Notes: generated by a model not told the origin, from the sequence alone. Shown: positions 25,170-33,547, counted from the stretch's first letter. The stretch: 64,000 bases of DNA from Halostella litorea (GCF_004785955.1 NZ_SJER01000005.1:1-64000); one strand, 5' to 3'. Numbers and translations are program-made.

Positions 25170-25487
25170 CTACTGCTGCGGAGCGGCGACCACGCGCCCC
25201 TGGCCCGAAACGCTCACGTCACAACCGCCGTACGAAAAGGAGAGGAGGGTCGAGTCGTCGCCGTTCCGGAACAGGGCGTCGAGCGCGTCGGGGTCGACGG
25301 TGCCGTGAAGCGGGTCCAGTTCAAGCGGGTCGACGTTGACCGCCTCGGCGACGGCGTAGACGACGGCCTCGCTCGGCGACCCGTCCCCGGAGTCGTATCG
25401 CCGTTCGACGACGCCGTGGGGGTTCTCGAACTCGGCGGGGGTTCCGTCGTCCATCAGTGCTTCTATCGACTCGTCGGGTGCGTTCAT
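25170..25487 (-). CDS. HalOD1 output-domain protein
   Basis: 105 residues from ATG 25487. SEAVVYAVAEAVNVDPLELDPLHGTVDPDALDALF is the HalOD1 pattern (helix plus PL..VDPDALD), followed by FSYGGCDVSVSGQGRVVA. The frame opens upstream to a TTG at 25538, but the AATAAAAGG box at ~25541-25549 sits too close to it and fits 25487. HalOD1 proteins are haloarchaeal signal-output modules of unknown activity. Another stand-alone copy lies at 40728. Confidence 0.85.
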   Translation of the reverse strand: MNAPDESIEALMDDGTPAEFENPHGVVERRYDSGDGSPSEAVVYAVAEAVNVDPLELDPLHGTVDPDALDALFRNGDDSTLLSFSYGGCDVSVSGQGRVVAAPQQ

Positions 25488-25545
25488 TAGCTCTCCATAG
25501 CCGACCCGGTCACCTGCATCGGCGGGTTTCGTGTTCAACCTTTTA

Positions 25546-26196
25546 TTACCTCCCCCCGGGCTCGGACGCGACGGTCGCGCCGACGAGCGTCTCCAGCGCC
25601 CGCCCTATCGTGGCGGAGACGGCCTGCGGCGAGACGTCCAGTTCGGCCGCGAGCTCCTCGAGCGTTACCTCGCGGGGGCGGGCGAAGTAGCCGCGCCGGT
25701 GTGCAAGCGTCAGCACCTCGCGTTGCTTCTCGGTCAGCCCGAACGCGTCGCCGGGGCCGCCGCTGTCGGCGAACAGGCGGTGGACCGTGATCTGGACGCC
25801 CGCCTCCTCGTACATGCTGCGGTACTCCCGGAGCGACTCGCGGTCGGGGAACCGCATCCGCAGGTGCCAGCCGTCGCCGTCGGCGGCGAGGTCGTCCATG
25901 GTCGCCGCGGCCTCGCGGTAGGCGTCGTAAAACGAGTTCCGGGAGCATTTCACCCGGTACAGTCGCCTGTCGTCGAGTCGCTCCAGCAACTCGTAGTCGG
26001 CGACGCTCTCGTCGTCGGCCAGCGCCGCCTCGAACGCCCCGTACTCGCCCCCCGTCGCCCAGAAGTAGAAGATCGGCAGCCCGTCGCGGCTCGCGGTGTC
26101 CTGGACGATCTCCAGCCGCATCGACGGCACCTCGGAGAGGGTATCCCGGAGGAGCAGGGATTCGTCGTCGACCGTGAACTCCACGATCACGCCCAT
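25546..26196 (-). CDS. Bacterio-opsin activator HTH_10-family transcription regulator
   Basis: 216 residues: N-terminal sensor half of the Bat type (VIVEFTVDDESLLLRDTL..., FYFWATGGEYGAFE, ~1-150) and C-terminal HTH_10 (LTEKQREVLTLAHRRGYF...EELAAELDVSPQAVSATIGRALETL landmarks at ~155-205). A GAATTAACC box is 27 nt upstream. It is divergent from dpsA, and a perfect 9-bp palindrome lies in the shared 157-bp region, so it may control dpsA or itself. Confidence 0.88.
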   Translation of the reverse strand: MGVIVEFTVDDESLLLRDTLSEVPSMRLEIVQDTASRDGLPIFYFWATGGEYGAFEAALADDESVADYELLERLDDRRLYRVKCSRNSFYDAYREAAATMDDLAADGDGWHLRMRFPDRESLREYRSMYEEAGVQITVHRLFADSGGPGDAFGLTEKQREVLTLAHRRGYFARPREVTLEELAAELDVSPQAVSATIGRALETLVGATVASEPGGR

Positions 26197-26278
26197 GGGT
26201 GACCGTTCGCGAGCGCCGGGTTAATTCTACCGCGATGGAACGGCGACATGCGACTTTTGGAACAGGAACGGAGATGTA

Positions 26279-26299
26279 TTTTTTGGGAAACCCAAAAAA
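26279..26299. promoter_or_regulatory. Perfect palindrome upstream of dpsA (operator candidate)
   Basis: TTTTTTGGG - AAA - CCCAAAAAA: two 9-bp arms with a 3-nt centre. It lies about 20 bp ahead of the dpsA TATA (CTTTAAGT, ~26319-26326) and about 50 bp behind the divergent HTH_10 promoter. Position and symmetry fit a regulator site. Confidence 0.65.
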
Positions 26300-26353
26300 C
26301 AGTTGCCGAGTGACCAATCTTTAAGTGAGTACGCCGCGTACGTAGAGGTGACC

Positions 26354-26887
26354 ATGAGCACTCAGAAGTCAGTCCGTCGAGAGGCAGGCACCGTCGAGCA
26401 GAGCGCGCTCCGCATCGATGAGGAGAAGGCCGAACAGATCATCGACGCGCTGAACACGGACCTGGCGGCGTCGTACGTGCTGTACCACCAGCTGAAAAAG
26501 CACCACTGGAACGTCGAGGGCGCGGAGTTCCTCCCGCTCCACGAGTTCTTGGAGGAGGCCTACGAGGTCGCCGAGCGGGCCGCCGACGAGCAGGCCGAGC
26601 GCGTGCAGGCGCTGGGCGGCGTCCCCATCAGCGGCATGTCGGACCTTGAGGCGGCCGCGCCGGTCGAACCCGAGGGCGAGGACGTGTACGACGTCCGCAC
26701 GTCGCTGAAACACGACCTGGAGATGTACGGCGACATCATCGAGACGATGCGCGACCACGTCGAACTCGCCGAGAACCTCGGCGACTACGCCACCGCCGAG
26801 ATGCTCCGCGAGCACCTCGTCGAGACCGAGGAGTACGCCCACCACATCGAACACTACCTCGAGGACGACTCGCTGAAGGACTGGTAA
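26354..26887 (+). CDS. dpsA: DpsA, ferritin-like DNA-protection/iron storage protein
   Basis: 177 residues, close to Halobacterium DpsA in length. The Dps ferroxidase motif KKHHWNVEG (H50/H51) and HEFLEEAYEVAERAADEQAER (E67/E68, D78, E82 region) are intact. Forms a dodecameric shell oxidising and storing iron and protecting DNA from peroxide. The start ATG 26354 follows AGAGGTGACC, a Shine-Dalgarno-like site, and a TATA at ~26320, so a leader of some 10 nt is likely. The upstream palindrome may give iron or redox control. Confidence 0.95.
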   Translation: MSTQKSVRREAGTVEQSALRIDEEKAEQIIDALNTDLAASYVLYHQLKKHHWNVEGAEFLPLHEFLEEAYEVAERAADEQAERVQALGGVPISGMSDLEAAAPVEPEGEDVYDVRTSLKHDLEMYGDIIETMRDHVELAENLGDYATAEMLREHLVETEEYAHHIEHYLEDDSLKDW

Positions 26888-26934
26888 CCGACCGCTCGGG
26901 GGACGAATCGCGGGCGGCGGGACCCTTTTCGCGG

Positions 26935-27099
26935 TTACCGTTCGAGGTCGACCGTCAGGTCGGTCGCTATCCAGGCGTCGCTGTTGTCCGATTCGGTGAA
27001 GACGACGCGGCCGGGACGCGTCTCGCAGGCCGTCACGAGCGTCTCCTCGGCCGCCTCCGTCGCCGTTTCTTCGGTTTCCGTGCTGCCGTGGGCTGCCAT
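26935..27099 (-). CDS. Small acidic haloarchaeal protein (54 aa), DUF7331-like
   Basis: 54 residues from ATG 27099 to TAA at 26935-26937: N-terminal Glu/Thr/Ala-rich (TETEETATEAAEET), then VVFTESDNSDAWIATDLTVDL, a short beta-hairpin pattern ending with a conserved-looking AWI. It resembles the small haloarchaeal proteins annotated as DUF7331 (family name from memory). Two DtxR-type operator palindromes overlap its TATA region (CTTTAGG, ~27118-27126), so iron- or manganese-dependent repression is likely. Function unknown. Confidence 0.7.
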   Translation of the reverse strand: MAAHGSTETEETATEAAEETLVTACETRPGRVVFTESDNSDAWIATDLTVDLER

Positions 27100-27108
27100 T
27101 ACGAGGGA

Positions 27109-27148
27109 TTAGGTGAGCCTAAAGCAAAAAGGGTTTTGGTCGACCTAA
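27109..27148. promoter_or_regulatory. Two DtxR/Idr-type operator sites
   Basis: TTAGGTGAGCCTAA at 27109-27122 has perfect TTAGG/CCTAA arms, and TTTGGTCGACCTAA at 27135-27148 is the same motif with one mismatch, 26 bp centre to centre. This is the type of site bound by haloarchaeal DtxR-family iron/manganese regulators (Idr, SirR). The first covers the TATA box of the small acidic gene; the macro-domain gene's own TATA (~27167) lies outside. Confidence 0.65.
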
Positions 27149-27200
27149 GACATCGGGACGCGGGTCGGGCTTTACGGCGGCTCGGGACGAAGGCGGACGC

Positions 27201-27710
27201 ATGGACTGGACCGTCGTGCAGGGCGACATCGCCGCACAGTCCGCGGACGCACTCGTCAACGCCGCCGGGACGAGCCTCCGGATGGGCAGCGGCGTCGCCG
27301 GCGCGCTCCGCCGGGCTGCCGGGGGCGACATCAACGCGGCCGCGATGGAGCAGGGACCGGTCGACCTGAGCGGGGTCGCCGTCACGGACGCGTTCGACCT
27401 CGACGCCGAGTACGTGATCCACGCGGCGGCCATGCCACACTACGGCGACGGGCGGGCGACCGAGGAAAGCATCCGCGTCGCGACCCGGAACGCGCTCGGC
27501 CGCGCGGACGAACTCGGCTGCGAGTCGCTCGTGCTTCCGGCGCTTGGCTGCGGCGTCGCCGGGTTCGACCTCGCGGACGGCGCGCGGATCATCTGCGAGG
27601 CGATCCGTGACTACGACCCGGAGACGCTGCGTGACGTGCGATTCATCGCGTACGGCGACGGGGAGTACGACACGGTCCAGCGGGTCAGCGAGGACGTGCG
27701 GAATGGGTAG
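27201..27710 (+). CDS. Macro domain (ADP-ribose-binding) protein
   Basis: 169 residues, a single macro domain: VVQGDIAAQSADALVNAAG, then GSGVAGALRRAAG, and the phosphate loop LPALGCGVAGFDLADGARI. Such proteins bind or hydrolyse ADP-ribose, O-acetyl-ADP-ribose or ADP-ribosyl esters. ATG 27201 is directly at the first strand. CTTTACGG at ~27168 is at promoter distance. Which ADP-ribosyl substrate it acts on is unknown. Confidence 0.92.
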   Translation: MDWTVVQGDIAAQSADALVNAAGTSLRMGSGVAGALRRAAGGDINAAAMEQGPVDLSGVAVTDAFDLDAEYVIHAAAMPHYGDGRATEESIRVATRNALGRADELGCESLVLPALGCGVAGFDLADGARIICEAIRDYDPETLRDVRFIAYGDGEYDTVQRVSEDVRNG

Positions 27711-27731
27711 GACGCTCCGCCGCCGACTACC

Positions 27732-28706
27732 CTACTCGTGGCCGGAGACGCGGACCGGCTCGTAGGGTTCCTCCAGGTAGTCGAGTTCGTCGTCCGACAG
27801 CGTGATCTCGACGGCCTCGACGGCGTCCTCCAGGTGTTCGACGCTCGTCGTGCCGACGATGGGCGCGTCCACGGCGTCCTGGTGGAGCACCCACGCGAGC
27901 GATATCTGGGCCATCGTCGCGTTGTGGTCGTCGGCCAGGTCCGCGACGCGCTCGTTGACCGCCTCCCCGCCGCCCTCGAAGTAGGGGTGTTCGCGGGCGT
28001 AGTCGTCCGTCTCGCCGCGGGTCGTCGCGTCGAACTCGTCGTGGGGCCGGGTGAGGTAGCCCCGGGCGAGCGGGCTCCACGGGATCACGCCCACGTCCTC
28101 CTTCTCGCAGAGCGGGAGCATCTCGCGTTCCTCCTCGCGGTACAGCAGGTTGTAGTGGTTCTGCATCGTGACGAACCGCTCCAGGCCGAGGCGCTCGCTG
28201 GCCCGCAGCGCGTCGACGAACTGGTGGACCCACATCGAACTCGCGCCGAGGTAGCGCACCTGGCCGCGCCGGACGGCGTCGGAGAGCGCCCGCATCGTCG
28301 TCTCGATGGGCGTGTCGTAGTCCCAGCGGTGGATCTGGTAGAGGTCGACGGCGTCCATCCCGAGCCTGTCCAGGCTGTTCGACAGTTCCTGCTCGATGGC
28401 CTTCCGCGAGAGGCCGCCGGAGTTGGGGTCTGCGTCGTCCATCTGGAAGTACCCCTTCGTCGCGACGACGGCCTCGTCCCGGCGGCCGTCGAGGGCCGTC
28501 CCGAGGACGCGCTCGCTCTCCCCCTCGGAGTACATGTTGGCGGTGTCGAAGAAGTTGATCCCCAGGTCCATGGCGCGGTCGATCACGTCGAGGCTCTCCT
28601 CCTCGTCCAGCACCCACTCGCGCCAGTCGCTGGTGCCGAAGCTCATGCAGCCGAGGCAGATCCGGCTGACCTCCATGCCCGTCGATCCGAGGGTCGTGTA
28701 CTCCAT
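27732..28706 (-). CDS. Aldo/keto reductase
   Basis: 324 residues of an AKR TIM barrel. LGSTGMEVSRICLGCMSFG starts it; catalytic Asp/Tyr are in FFDTANMYSEGESE (D and Y of the tetrad), Lys in VVATKG, His in YQIHRWD; the C-terminal NADPH-site segment IVGTTSVEHLED is present. Resembles the AKR11/YakC type. Uses NADPH to reduce aldehydes or ketones; substrate unknown. ATG 28706. Confidence 0.92.
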   Translation of the reverse strand: MEYTTLGSTGMEVSRICLGCMSFGTSDWREWVLDEEESLDVIDRAMDLGINFFDTANMYSEGESERVLGTALDGRRDEAVVATKGYFQMDDADPNSGGLSRKAIEQELSNSLDRLGMDAVDLYQIHRWDYDTPIETTMRALSDAVRRGQVRYLGASSMWVHQFVDALRASERLGLERFVTMQNHYNLLYREEEREMLPLCEKEDVGVIPWSPLARGYLTRPHDEFDATTRGETDDYAREHPYFEGGGEAVNERVADLADDHNATMAQISLAWVLHQDAVDAPIVGTTSVEHLEDAVEAVEITLSDDELDYLEEPYEPVRVSGHE

Positions 28707-28756
28707 GCGACGGCGTACGGCCCCCCGTCGCAAGAACGTGGGGGAGGGGGCGACCG

Positions 28757-29809
28757 TTACAGGCTTTCGGGGTTCGCCCGCCCGACGGCCGCCCGGACGA
28801 CGGCCACGCAGACGACGCCGAGCGCGACGTAGCCGGCCGCCGCGACCCACGAGAGCGTCGTCGCGCTCCCGATGGCGAGTTTCGCCACAACGTTCGGCGG
28901 GGCCGCCGGCAGCAGCGTCGCCGCGGTGAACACCAGCAGGATGCCCGAGGAGTACAGCAACTGCGCCTGCCGGCGGTCGGGCGCGAGCAGGGCGATGCCG
29001 AGCCCGACGGCGACGACGGCCAGCGAGAAGCCCGCCGCGACGCCGACCAGCGCCGCGGGGTGGGCGATCCGCGTGCCGTTGAACGCAAGCAGGCCGAGCC
29101 ACAGCGCGACCTGGGCGGGCGCGAGCCCGGCCGCGGCGACCAGTTTCCCGTCGACGATGTCGCGGAGCGTGAGCGGCGCGACCCGGAGGAGTTCGAGCGT
29201 CCCCTGCTGGACCTCTTCGGTCAGCGAGTCGACGGCGACGCTCCCGCTAATGAACACCGGCAGGAACACCAACAGCGGGACGAGTACGGTGTAGGTGAAG
29301 CCGAAGTACGGGCTGGCGGCGACCCGCCCCGGCAGGTCGAGCGGCTGGCGTTCGAGGCGGTGGCTCAGGCGGTCCCGCTCCGTCCGCTCCAGTTGCTCCA
29401 GCACGTCGCGCAGCTTCACCACCAGCACCGTCGTCCGGAGGTTCTCCTCGGGCACCGTCGCCGTCACCCGCACCGTCCCGTTCGCCGTCCGATTCGCCAC
29501 GAGCGTCGCGTCGACCCGCCCGTCGGCGAACGCCGTCCCGGCCTCGCCGGCCGCGTCGTACTCCACGGCGGTCACGCCGCCGACCTCGTCGATGGCCGCG
29601 CCGAGGTCGTCGCTGGCGTTGCCGGCGACGCCGACCGACGGGTTGTACCCCTCGACGTTGCCGGGGTCGTACAGCGAGACGAGGCCGACGACGAGGAACG
29701 ACGAGAACGCTGCGATGAACAACTGGATCGCCAGCGCGAGCACGATCGTCTTCTCGCTTTTCAGCGCGGCGAGTTCCCGCCGGGCGACCGCGAGGCGCGG
29801 GTCAGACAC
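28757..29809 (-). CDS. ABC-2 type transporter permease (NatB-like)
   Basis: 350 residues: a TM at ~22-45, a large extracytoplasmic domain (~48-175), then five to six TMs (~180-345) as in ABC-2/NatB permeases; the coupling segment SLTEEVQQGTLELLRVAPL is clear. Start GTG 29809 overlaps the stop of the upstream permease-PrsW gene by 8 nt, so the three genes 28757-32578 form a coupled operon. Export substrate unknown. Confidence 0.86.
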   Translation of the reverse strand: MSDPRLAVARRELAALKSEKTIVLALAIQLFIAAFSSFLVVGLVSLYDPGNVEGYNPSVGVAGNASDDLGAAIDEVGGVTAVEYDAAGEAGTAFADGRVDATLVANRTANGTVRVTATVPEENLRTTVLVVKLRDVLEQLERTERDRLSHRLERQPLDLPGRVAASPYFGFTYTVLVPLLVFLPVFISGSVAVDSLTEEVQQGTLELLRVAPLTLRDIVDGKLVAAAGLAPAQVALWLGLLAFNGTRIAHPAALVGVAAGFSLAVVAVGLGIALLAPDRRQAQLLYSSGILLVFTAATLLPAAPPNVVAKLAIGSATTLSWVAAAGYVALGVVCVAVVRAAVGRANPESL

Positions 29810-31646
29810 CGCCGATCACCGCCGCGTTGTAGGCGACGTGGATGATGACGGCGACGCCAGTCGCCGCCGCCCAGCGTTTCGGCCCGCGCCGCGCGCCGAC
29901 CGCGGAGATGCCCGCGGTGACGACGTGGAGCGCCAGCGGCGCGAGCAGCGCGACGAGCAGGAACGGCCCGCTCGCCGCCGTCGTGGCGAAGGCGGCGCGG
30001 CCCAGTTCCAGTTGCGTGAGCCCGACCGCCTGCACGATGGCGGTGAGCTTCTCGGCGGCGAAGAAGCCGAGGCCCGAGCACGCGCCGACGACCAGCGCTG
30101 TCCGGAGCCCGCGGTCGTATCGCGCGTGGACGAACCCGGCGTAGCTCCCGACGCCCTTCGCGACCTCCTCGATCACGGCGATGGCGACGAGCAGGACCGG
30201 GAGCGACGCGTCGAGCGGGAGCGCGAACAGCAGCGCCACCGCCAGCAGTTCCGCGACGAAGACGAAGGGGATCGCCGCCGCGGTGACGAGCCCGACCGAC
30301 CGCGGGCGGCGGATCCGGGTCGCCAGCGCGTCGAGCGCCTTCAGGTGGACCGGGCGCTGGGTGAACATGTCCTCCTCGCGGTAGACGCCCGCGCCGAGCA
30401 CGAACAGCAGGACCGCGGTCAGCAGCGCCGGCCCGACGGAGAACGCGAACTCCATGACAGAGACCGACCGGGAGCCCAGATCCCACACGACCAGCGTCAG
30501 CGGCGAGATGAGCGCGATCGGCGTCACGTCCGCGAAGATGGCCGGGACGAACGCGTAGGCGGTGAGGAACACGCTGATCGTGACCGTGACGAACGTGAGT
30601 TCCTTGAACGACCGCGCGAACATCGCGCCGACGAACGTCGCGCCGAGAAAGAGCAGGGCCAGCGGGACGACCGCCGCCACCGAGAGCGGGCCCCCGCCGA
30701 CCGCCGCGGCGACGCCGACGGTGACCGCGAGCAGCGCGGCGAGGTACGGCAGCGTCTTGCCAGCGACGATGTCGCCCGGCGTGACCGGCGAGACGAGCAT
30801 GAGTTCGCCGCGGCGGTTGATCCGCTCGTCCATGATCGTCGAGCCGTACGCCTGCACGACGAAGTTCATCGGCACGACGAAGAGGAACGCGAGCACGAGC
30901 GACGCGAACGGGAACGGCGGGCTCAGGCCGCCGGGCGTCCCGTCGCCGCCGCCGCCGAACACCCCGCCGCCGACGTTCGGCGCCTGGACCGCGCCGTCGT
31001 CGGAGCCGGAAGGGGTGCCCTCCGTTCCGCCCGTCGCGGTACCGTCACCGCCGCCCCCGGCGGTGCCGTCGGTCGTGCCGCCGTCGGCCGTCGTCCCGCC
31101 GCCGGCGTCGGGCCCGCCGTCGGTGGCCGTACTGTCGTCCGTTTCCGTGCCGTCGCCGGTACTCCCGCCGCCGTCGACGGCCGGCTGGGCGACGCTCCGG
31201 GACTCGTACCGGAGGTCGACCTCGACGGGGAACGCGGCATCCTGGTCCGGTTCGGCCCGCATCAGTTCGTCGTCGTTGTAGCGCTCGATCGCCGACCGGA
31301 ACTCCGCGAGCGCCGCCTCGCTTTTCGCCGGCGTGTCCGGATTCGTCCGGACGGTCCCGTCGGCGACGAGCAGGTCGATCCGGTTCTCGGCCAGCGCCTC
31401 GCGGGAGGGCTCGCCGGGGGCGAACGCCGGCGTCGACTCGACCACGTCGTGATACGGGCTGTCGTCGGCGACGCCGACGCGGTAGATCCCCTCGTCCAGC
31501 GCCAGCCCGCCGGAGACGACCGCCGGGCCGACCAGCGCGCCGAAGACCACGCCGAGAACGGCCAGGAGGGCGGTCCGCCGGTCGACCGTGCCCGCGCTCT
31601 TGCTGACCTCCCAGCGTGCGATCCGGAGGACCTTCGACGGCGTCAC
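29802..31646 (-). CDS. ABC-2 permease fused to a PrsW-like intramembrane protease domain
   Basis: 614 residues. N-terminal half: TM at ~27-50, extracytoplasmic domain, a low-complexity Gly/Thr/Asp linker (~157-240) and ABC-2 TMs (~245-425) with the coupling segment DERINRRGELMLVSPVTPG. C-terminal half (~450-614): a separate polytopic domain with PrsW-type motifs IEEVAK (E493, E494, K497), FFAAEK (E532), ALHVV (H574) and IIHVAYNA (H603). PrsW proteins are membrane metalloproteases that cut anti-sigma factors and other membrane proteins in bacteria. The fusion puts a protease inside an exporter. ATGA overlap with the ATPase gene (31643-31646). Confidence 0.85.
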   Translation of the reverse strand: MTPSKVLRIARWEVSKSAGTVDRRTALLAVLGVVFGALVGPAVVSGGLALDEGIYRVGVADDSPYHDVVESTPAFAPGEPSREALAENRIDLLVADGTVRTNPDTPAKSEAALAEFRSAIERYNDDELMRAEPDQDAAFPVEVDLRYESRSVAQPAVDGGGSTGDGTETDDSTATDGGPDAGGGTTADGGTTDGTAGGGGDGTATGGTEGTPSGSDDGAVQAPNVGGGVFGGGGDGTPGGLSPPFPFASLVLAFLFVVPMNFVVQAYGSTIMDERINRRGELMLVSPVTPGDIVAGKTLPYLAALLAVTVGVAAAVGGGPLSVAAVVPLALLFLGATFVGAMFARSFKELTFVTVTISVFLTAYAFVPAIFADVTPIALISPLTLVVWDLGSRSVSVMEFAFSVGPALLTAVLLFVLGAGVYREEDMFTQRPVHLKALDALATRIRRPRSVGLVTAAAIPFVFVAELLAVALLFALPLDASLPVLLVAIAVIEEVAKGVGSYAGFVHARYDRGLRTALVVGACSGLGFFAAEKLTAIVQAVGLTQLELGRAAFATTAASGPFLLVALLAPLALHVVTAGISAVGARRGPKRWAAATGVAVIIHVAYNAAVIGGV

Positions 31647-32578
31647 GGCTCGGCCTCCCGCTCGGCGTCCGCAGGGGCCTCACCCGCCACGTCGAGGAAT
31701 ATCTCCTCCAGGCTCGGCTCGTCGGTGCGGATGTCGACCACCTCGCCGCCCGCGGCCTGCGCGTCGGCGCGGACGGCCTCGACGGCGTCCATGTCCGCGA
31801 CGACGGACCGGTGGCGGCGCCGGTGGTCGTCGGTTTCGGCCGCGTCGGCGTCAGCGTCGTCGACCGGCTCGGACCCCTCGACCGGCACCGTCGTGTACAC
31901 GCGGTACTCGGTCGTCCCGTGGCGGTCGCGGATCCCCTCGACGGTGCCGCGCGCGACGACTTCCCCGCGGTTCATGATGACGACGCGGTCGCACACCTCC
32001 TCGACGTGGTAGAGGTTGTGCGCGCTGAACAGGACGGTCTTGCCCGCCTCGCTCAGTTCGCGGGTGAACTCGATGACGTAGTTGGTCGTCAGCGGGTCCA
32101 GCCCGCTCGCCGGCTCGTCGAACACGAGCACGTCCGGGTCGTTGACCAGCGCCCGGGCGATGGCGACCTTCCGTTTCATCCCCTTCGACATGTCGCCGAT
32201 GCGGCGGTCGCGGTGTTCGAGTTCGAGGCGGGCGAGCGCGTCGTCGATCCGTTCGGCCGCGGCGTCGCCGGGCACGTCGTACAGGTCCGCGAAGAAGTTG
32301 AGGTAGGAGTCGGCGGTCATCTCCTCGTACAGCGGCGACTCCTCGGGGAGGAAGCCGAGGTTCCGGCGCGTCTCGGGGTCGTCGGCCGCGCCGCCGTCGA
32401 CGGTGAGGCTGCCGGCGGTCGGCTCGATCAGGCCGGCGACGGCCTTCAGCGTCGTCGTCTTGCCGGCCCCGTTCGGGCCGACGATGCCGAACACCTCGCC
32501 CGGTTCGACGGTGAACGTGCTCCCCTCAACCGCGACGAAGCCGCCGTACTCCTTCCGGAAGTCCGTCACCTCGATCAT
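31643..32578 (-). CDS. ABC transporter ATP-binding protein (NatA-like)
   Basis: 311 residues. Walker A GPNGAGKTT (~34-42), signature-like MSKGMKRK in place of LSGGQ, Walker B DVLVFDEPASGLDP and H-loop FSAHN. After ~215 a C-terminal extension with an Asp-rich insert and DEPSLEEIFLDVAG, as in ABC-2 exporter ATPases. First gene of the operon with the two permeases; energises export of an unknown substrate. Confidence 0.92.
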   Translation of the reverse strand: MIEVTDFRKEYGGFVAVEGSTFTVEPGEVFGIVGPNGAGKTTTLKAVAGLIEPTAGSLTVDGGAADDPETRRNLGFLPEESPLYEEMTADSYLNFFADLYDVPGDAAAERIDDALARLELEHRDRRIGDMSKGMKRKVAIARALVNDPDVLVFDEPASGLDPLTTNYVIEFTRELSEAGKTVLFSAHNLYHVEEVCDRVVIMNRGEVVARGTVEGIRDRHGTTEYRVYTTVPVEGSEPVDDADADAAETDDHRRRHRSVVADMDAVEAVRADAQAAGGEVVDIRTDEPSLEEIFLDVAGEAPADAEREAEP

Positions 32579-32635
32579 TCGATACGTGGACGTCGGACCG
32601 ACGGCAGTTAAATTCGCGGACGCCGGCGAACGGGG

Positions 32636-33052
32636 TTACAGGCCGACGGCGTAGGGCCACGCCTCCGCGCTCAGCGCGAGGAAGGCAAGCGCGGTGCCGA
32701 GCAGGCCGACGTTCTTGAGGAAACTGATCGTCTCGTTCTGTCGCTCCTGGGGGTCCCCCGCGTTCCAGAAGTCGTGCATCTTCGGCGTGGCGACGAGCAG
32801 GAACGCGGCCAGCGCGCCCGCGCCGACGAGCGGGTAGGCTCCGGCCGCGACCAGCAGGCCGCCGACCAGCAGCATGCCGCCGGTGAACGGGACCATGATC
32901 CCGGCGGCCGGGACGCCCTTCGCGCCGGCGTAACCCGCCATCGACTCGGCGTCCGTGAAGTGGTTGAGCCCCATGAACGCGAGGACGCCGCCGAACAGCA
33001 CCCGCGCGGCGAGAAACAGGACCTCGCCCGCCGGGGAGAGCGCCAGCGCCAT
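32636..33052 (-). CDS. DoxX-family membrane protein
   Basis: 138 residues with four TMs: LAARVLFGGVLAFMGLNHF (DoxX N-terminal motif), [28 protein letters not shown], and a C-terminal segment; the loop MHDFWNAGDPQERQNETISFLKNVG is the usual DoxX loop. Members affect quinone or sulfur redox chemistry. It is divergent from an HxlR regulator and a palindrome lies between, so redox control by that regulator is likely. Confidence 0.9.
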   Translation of the reverse strand: MALALSPAGEVLFLAARVLFGGVLAFMGLNHFTDAESMAGYAGAKGVPAAGIMVPFTGGMLLVGGLLVAAGAYPLVGAGALAAFLLVATPKMHDFWNAGDPQERQNETISFLKNVGLLGTALAFLALSAEAWPYAVGL

Positions 33053-33108
33053 CAGGCCACCCTCCGGTCGTCGCGTGCGGTCGTCGAACCGTTCTGAAGT
33101 TGCATCGC

Positions 33109-33131
33109 GTAACGTAGTTTCATTACGTTAC
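33109..33131. promoter_or_regulatory. Inverted repeat operator between doxX and hxlR genes
   Basis: GTAACGTA at 33109-33116 and TACGTTAC at 33124-33131 form perfect 8-bp arms with a 7-nt spacer. It is the only strong dyad in the divergent DoxX/HxlR region, so it is the probable HxlR-type binding site. Confidence 0.65.
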
Positions 33132-33190
33132 CTGGTACGATAGCGAACCTTTTAGTCGTTCCCGGACGGAGGGGTAAGCAGGTAACAGGG

Positions 33191-33547
33191 ATGTCACTGG
33201 AGACGCCACCCACGGCGGAGGAGAAAAACGCCGACGCCTGCGACGTGGTCGAGTCGCTGGAACAGATCGGCTCGCAGTGGCGGCTGATCGTCCTCAGCGA
33301 CCTGCGGGAGGGCGAGAAGCGGTTCAACGAACTCAAGCGCTCGACCGGCGCGAACTCCCGGACGCTGTCGCGGGTGCTCGACGACCTGAACGACCTTGGC
33401 TTCATCACCCGCCGGCTGGAGGAGGACGCGCCGGTGGCGACGTACTACAGCCTCACCGAGAAGGGGGATTCGCTCTGCCCCGTCTTCGAGGAGATAGAGG
33501 ACTGGGCCGCCGAGTGGCTCGGCGAGGACCCGGCCGCGGACGACTGA
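33191..33547 (+). CDS. HxlR-family winged-helix regulator
   Basis: 118 residues: CDVVESLEQIGSQWRLIVLSDL, RFNELKRSTGANSRTLSRVLDDLNDLGFITR and YYSLTEKGDSL are the HxlR pattern. C18 (ACDVVE) is the near-N-terminal cysteine often used for thiol or quinone sensing in this family. CTTTTAG at ~33149 is a promoter element. It likely represses the divergent DoxX gene in a redox-dependent way. Confidence 0.92.
   Translation: MSLETPPTAEEKNADACDVVESLEQIGSQWRLIVLSDLREGEKRFNELKRSTGANSRTLSRVLDDLNDLGFITRRLEEDAPVATYYSLTEKGDSLCPVFEEIEDWAAEWLGEDPAADD

Noticed and set aside
29295-32012. 905-codon plus-strand frame over the ABC operon
   Set aside because: Low-complexity Arg/Asp/Glu composition without any domain; shadow of the three exporter genes.
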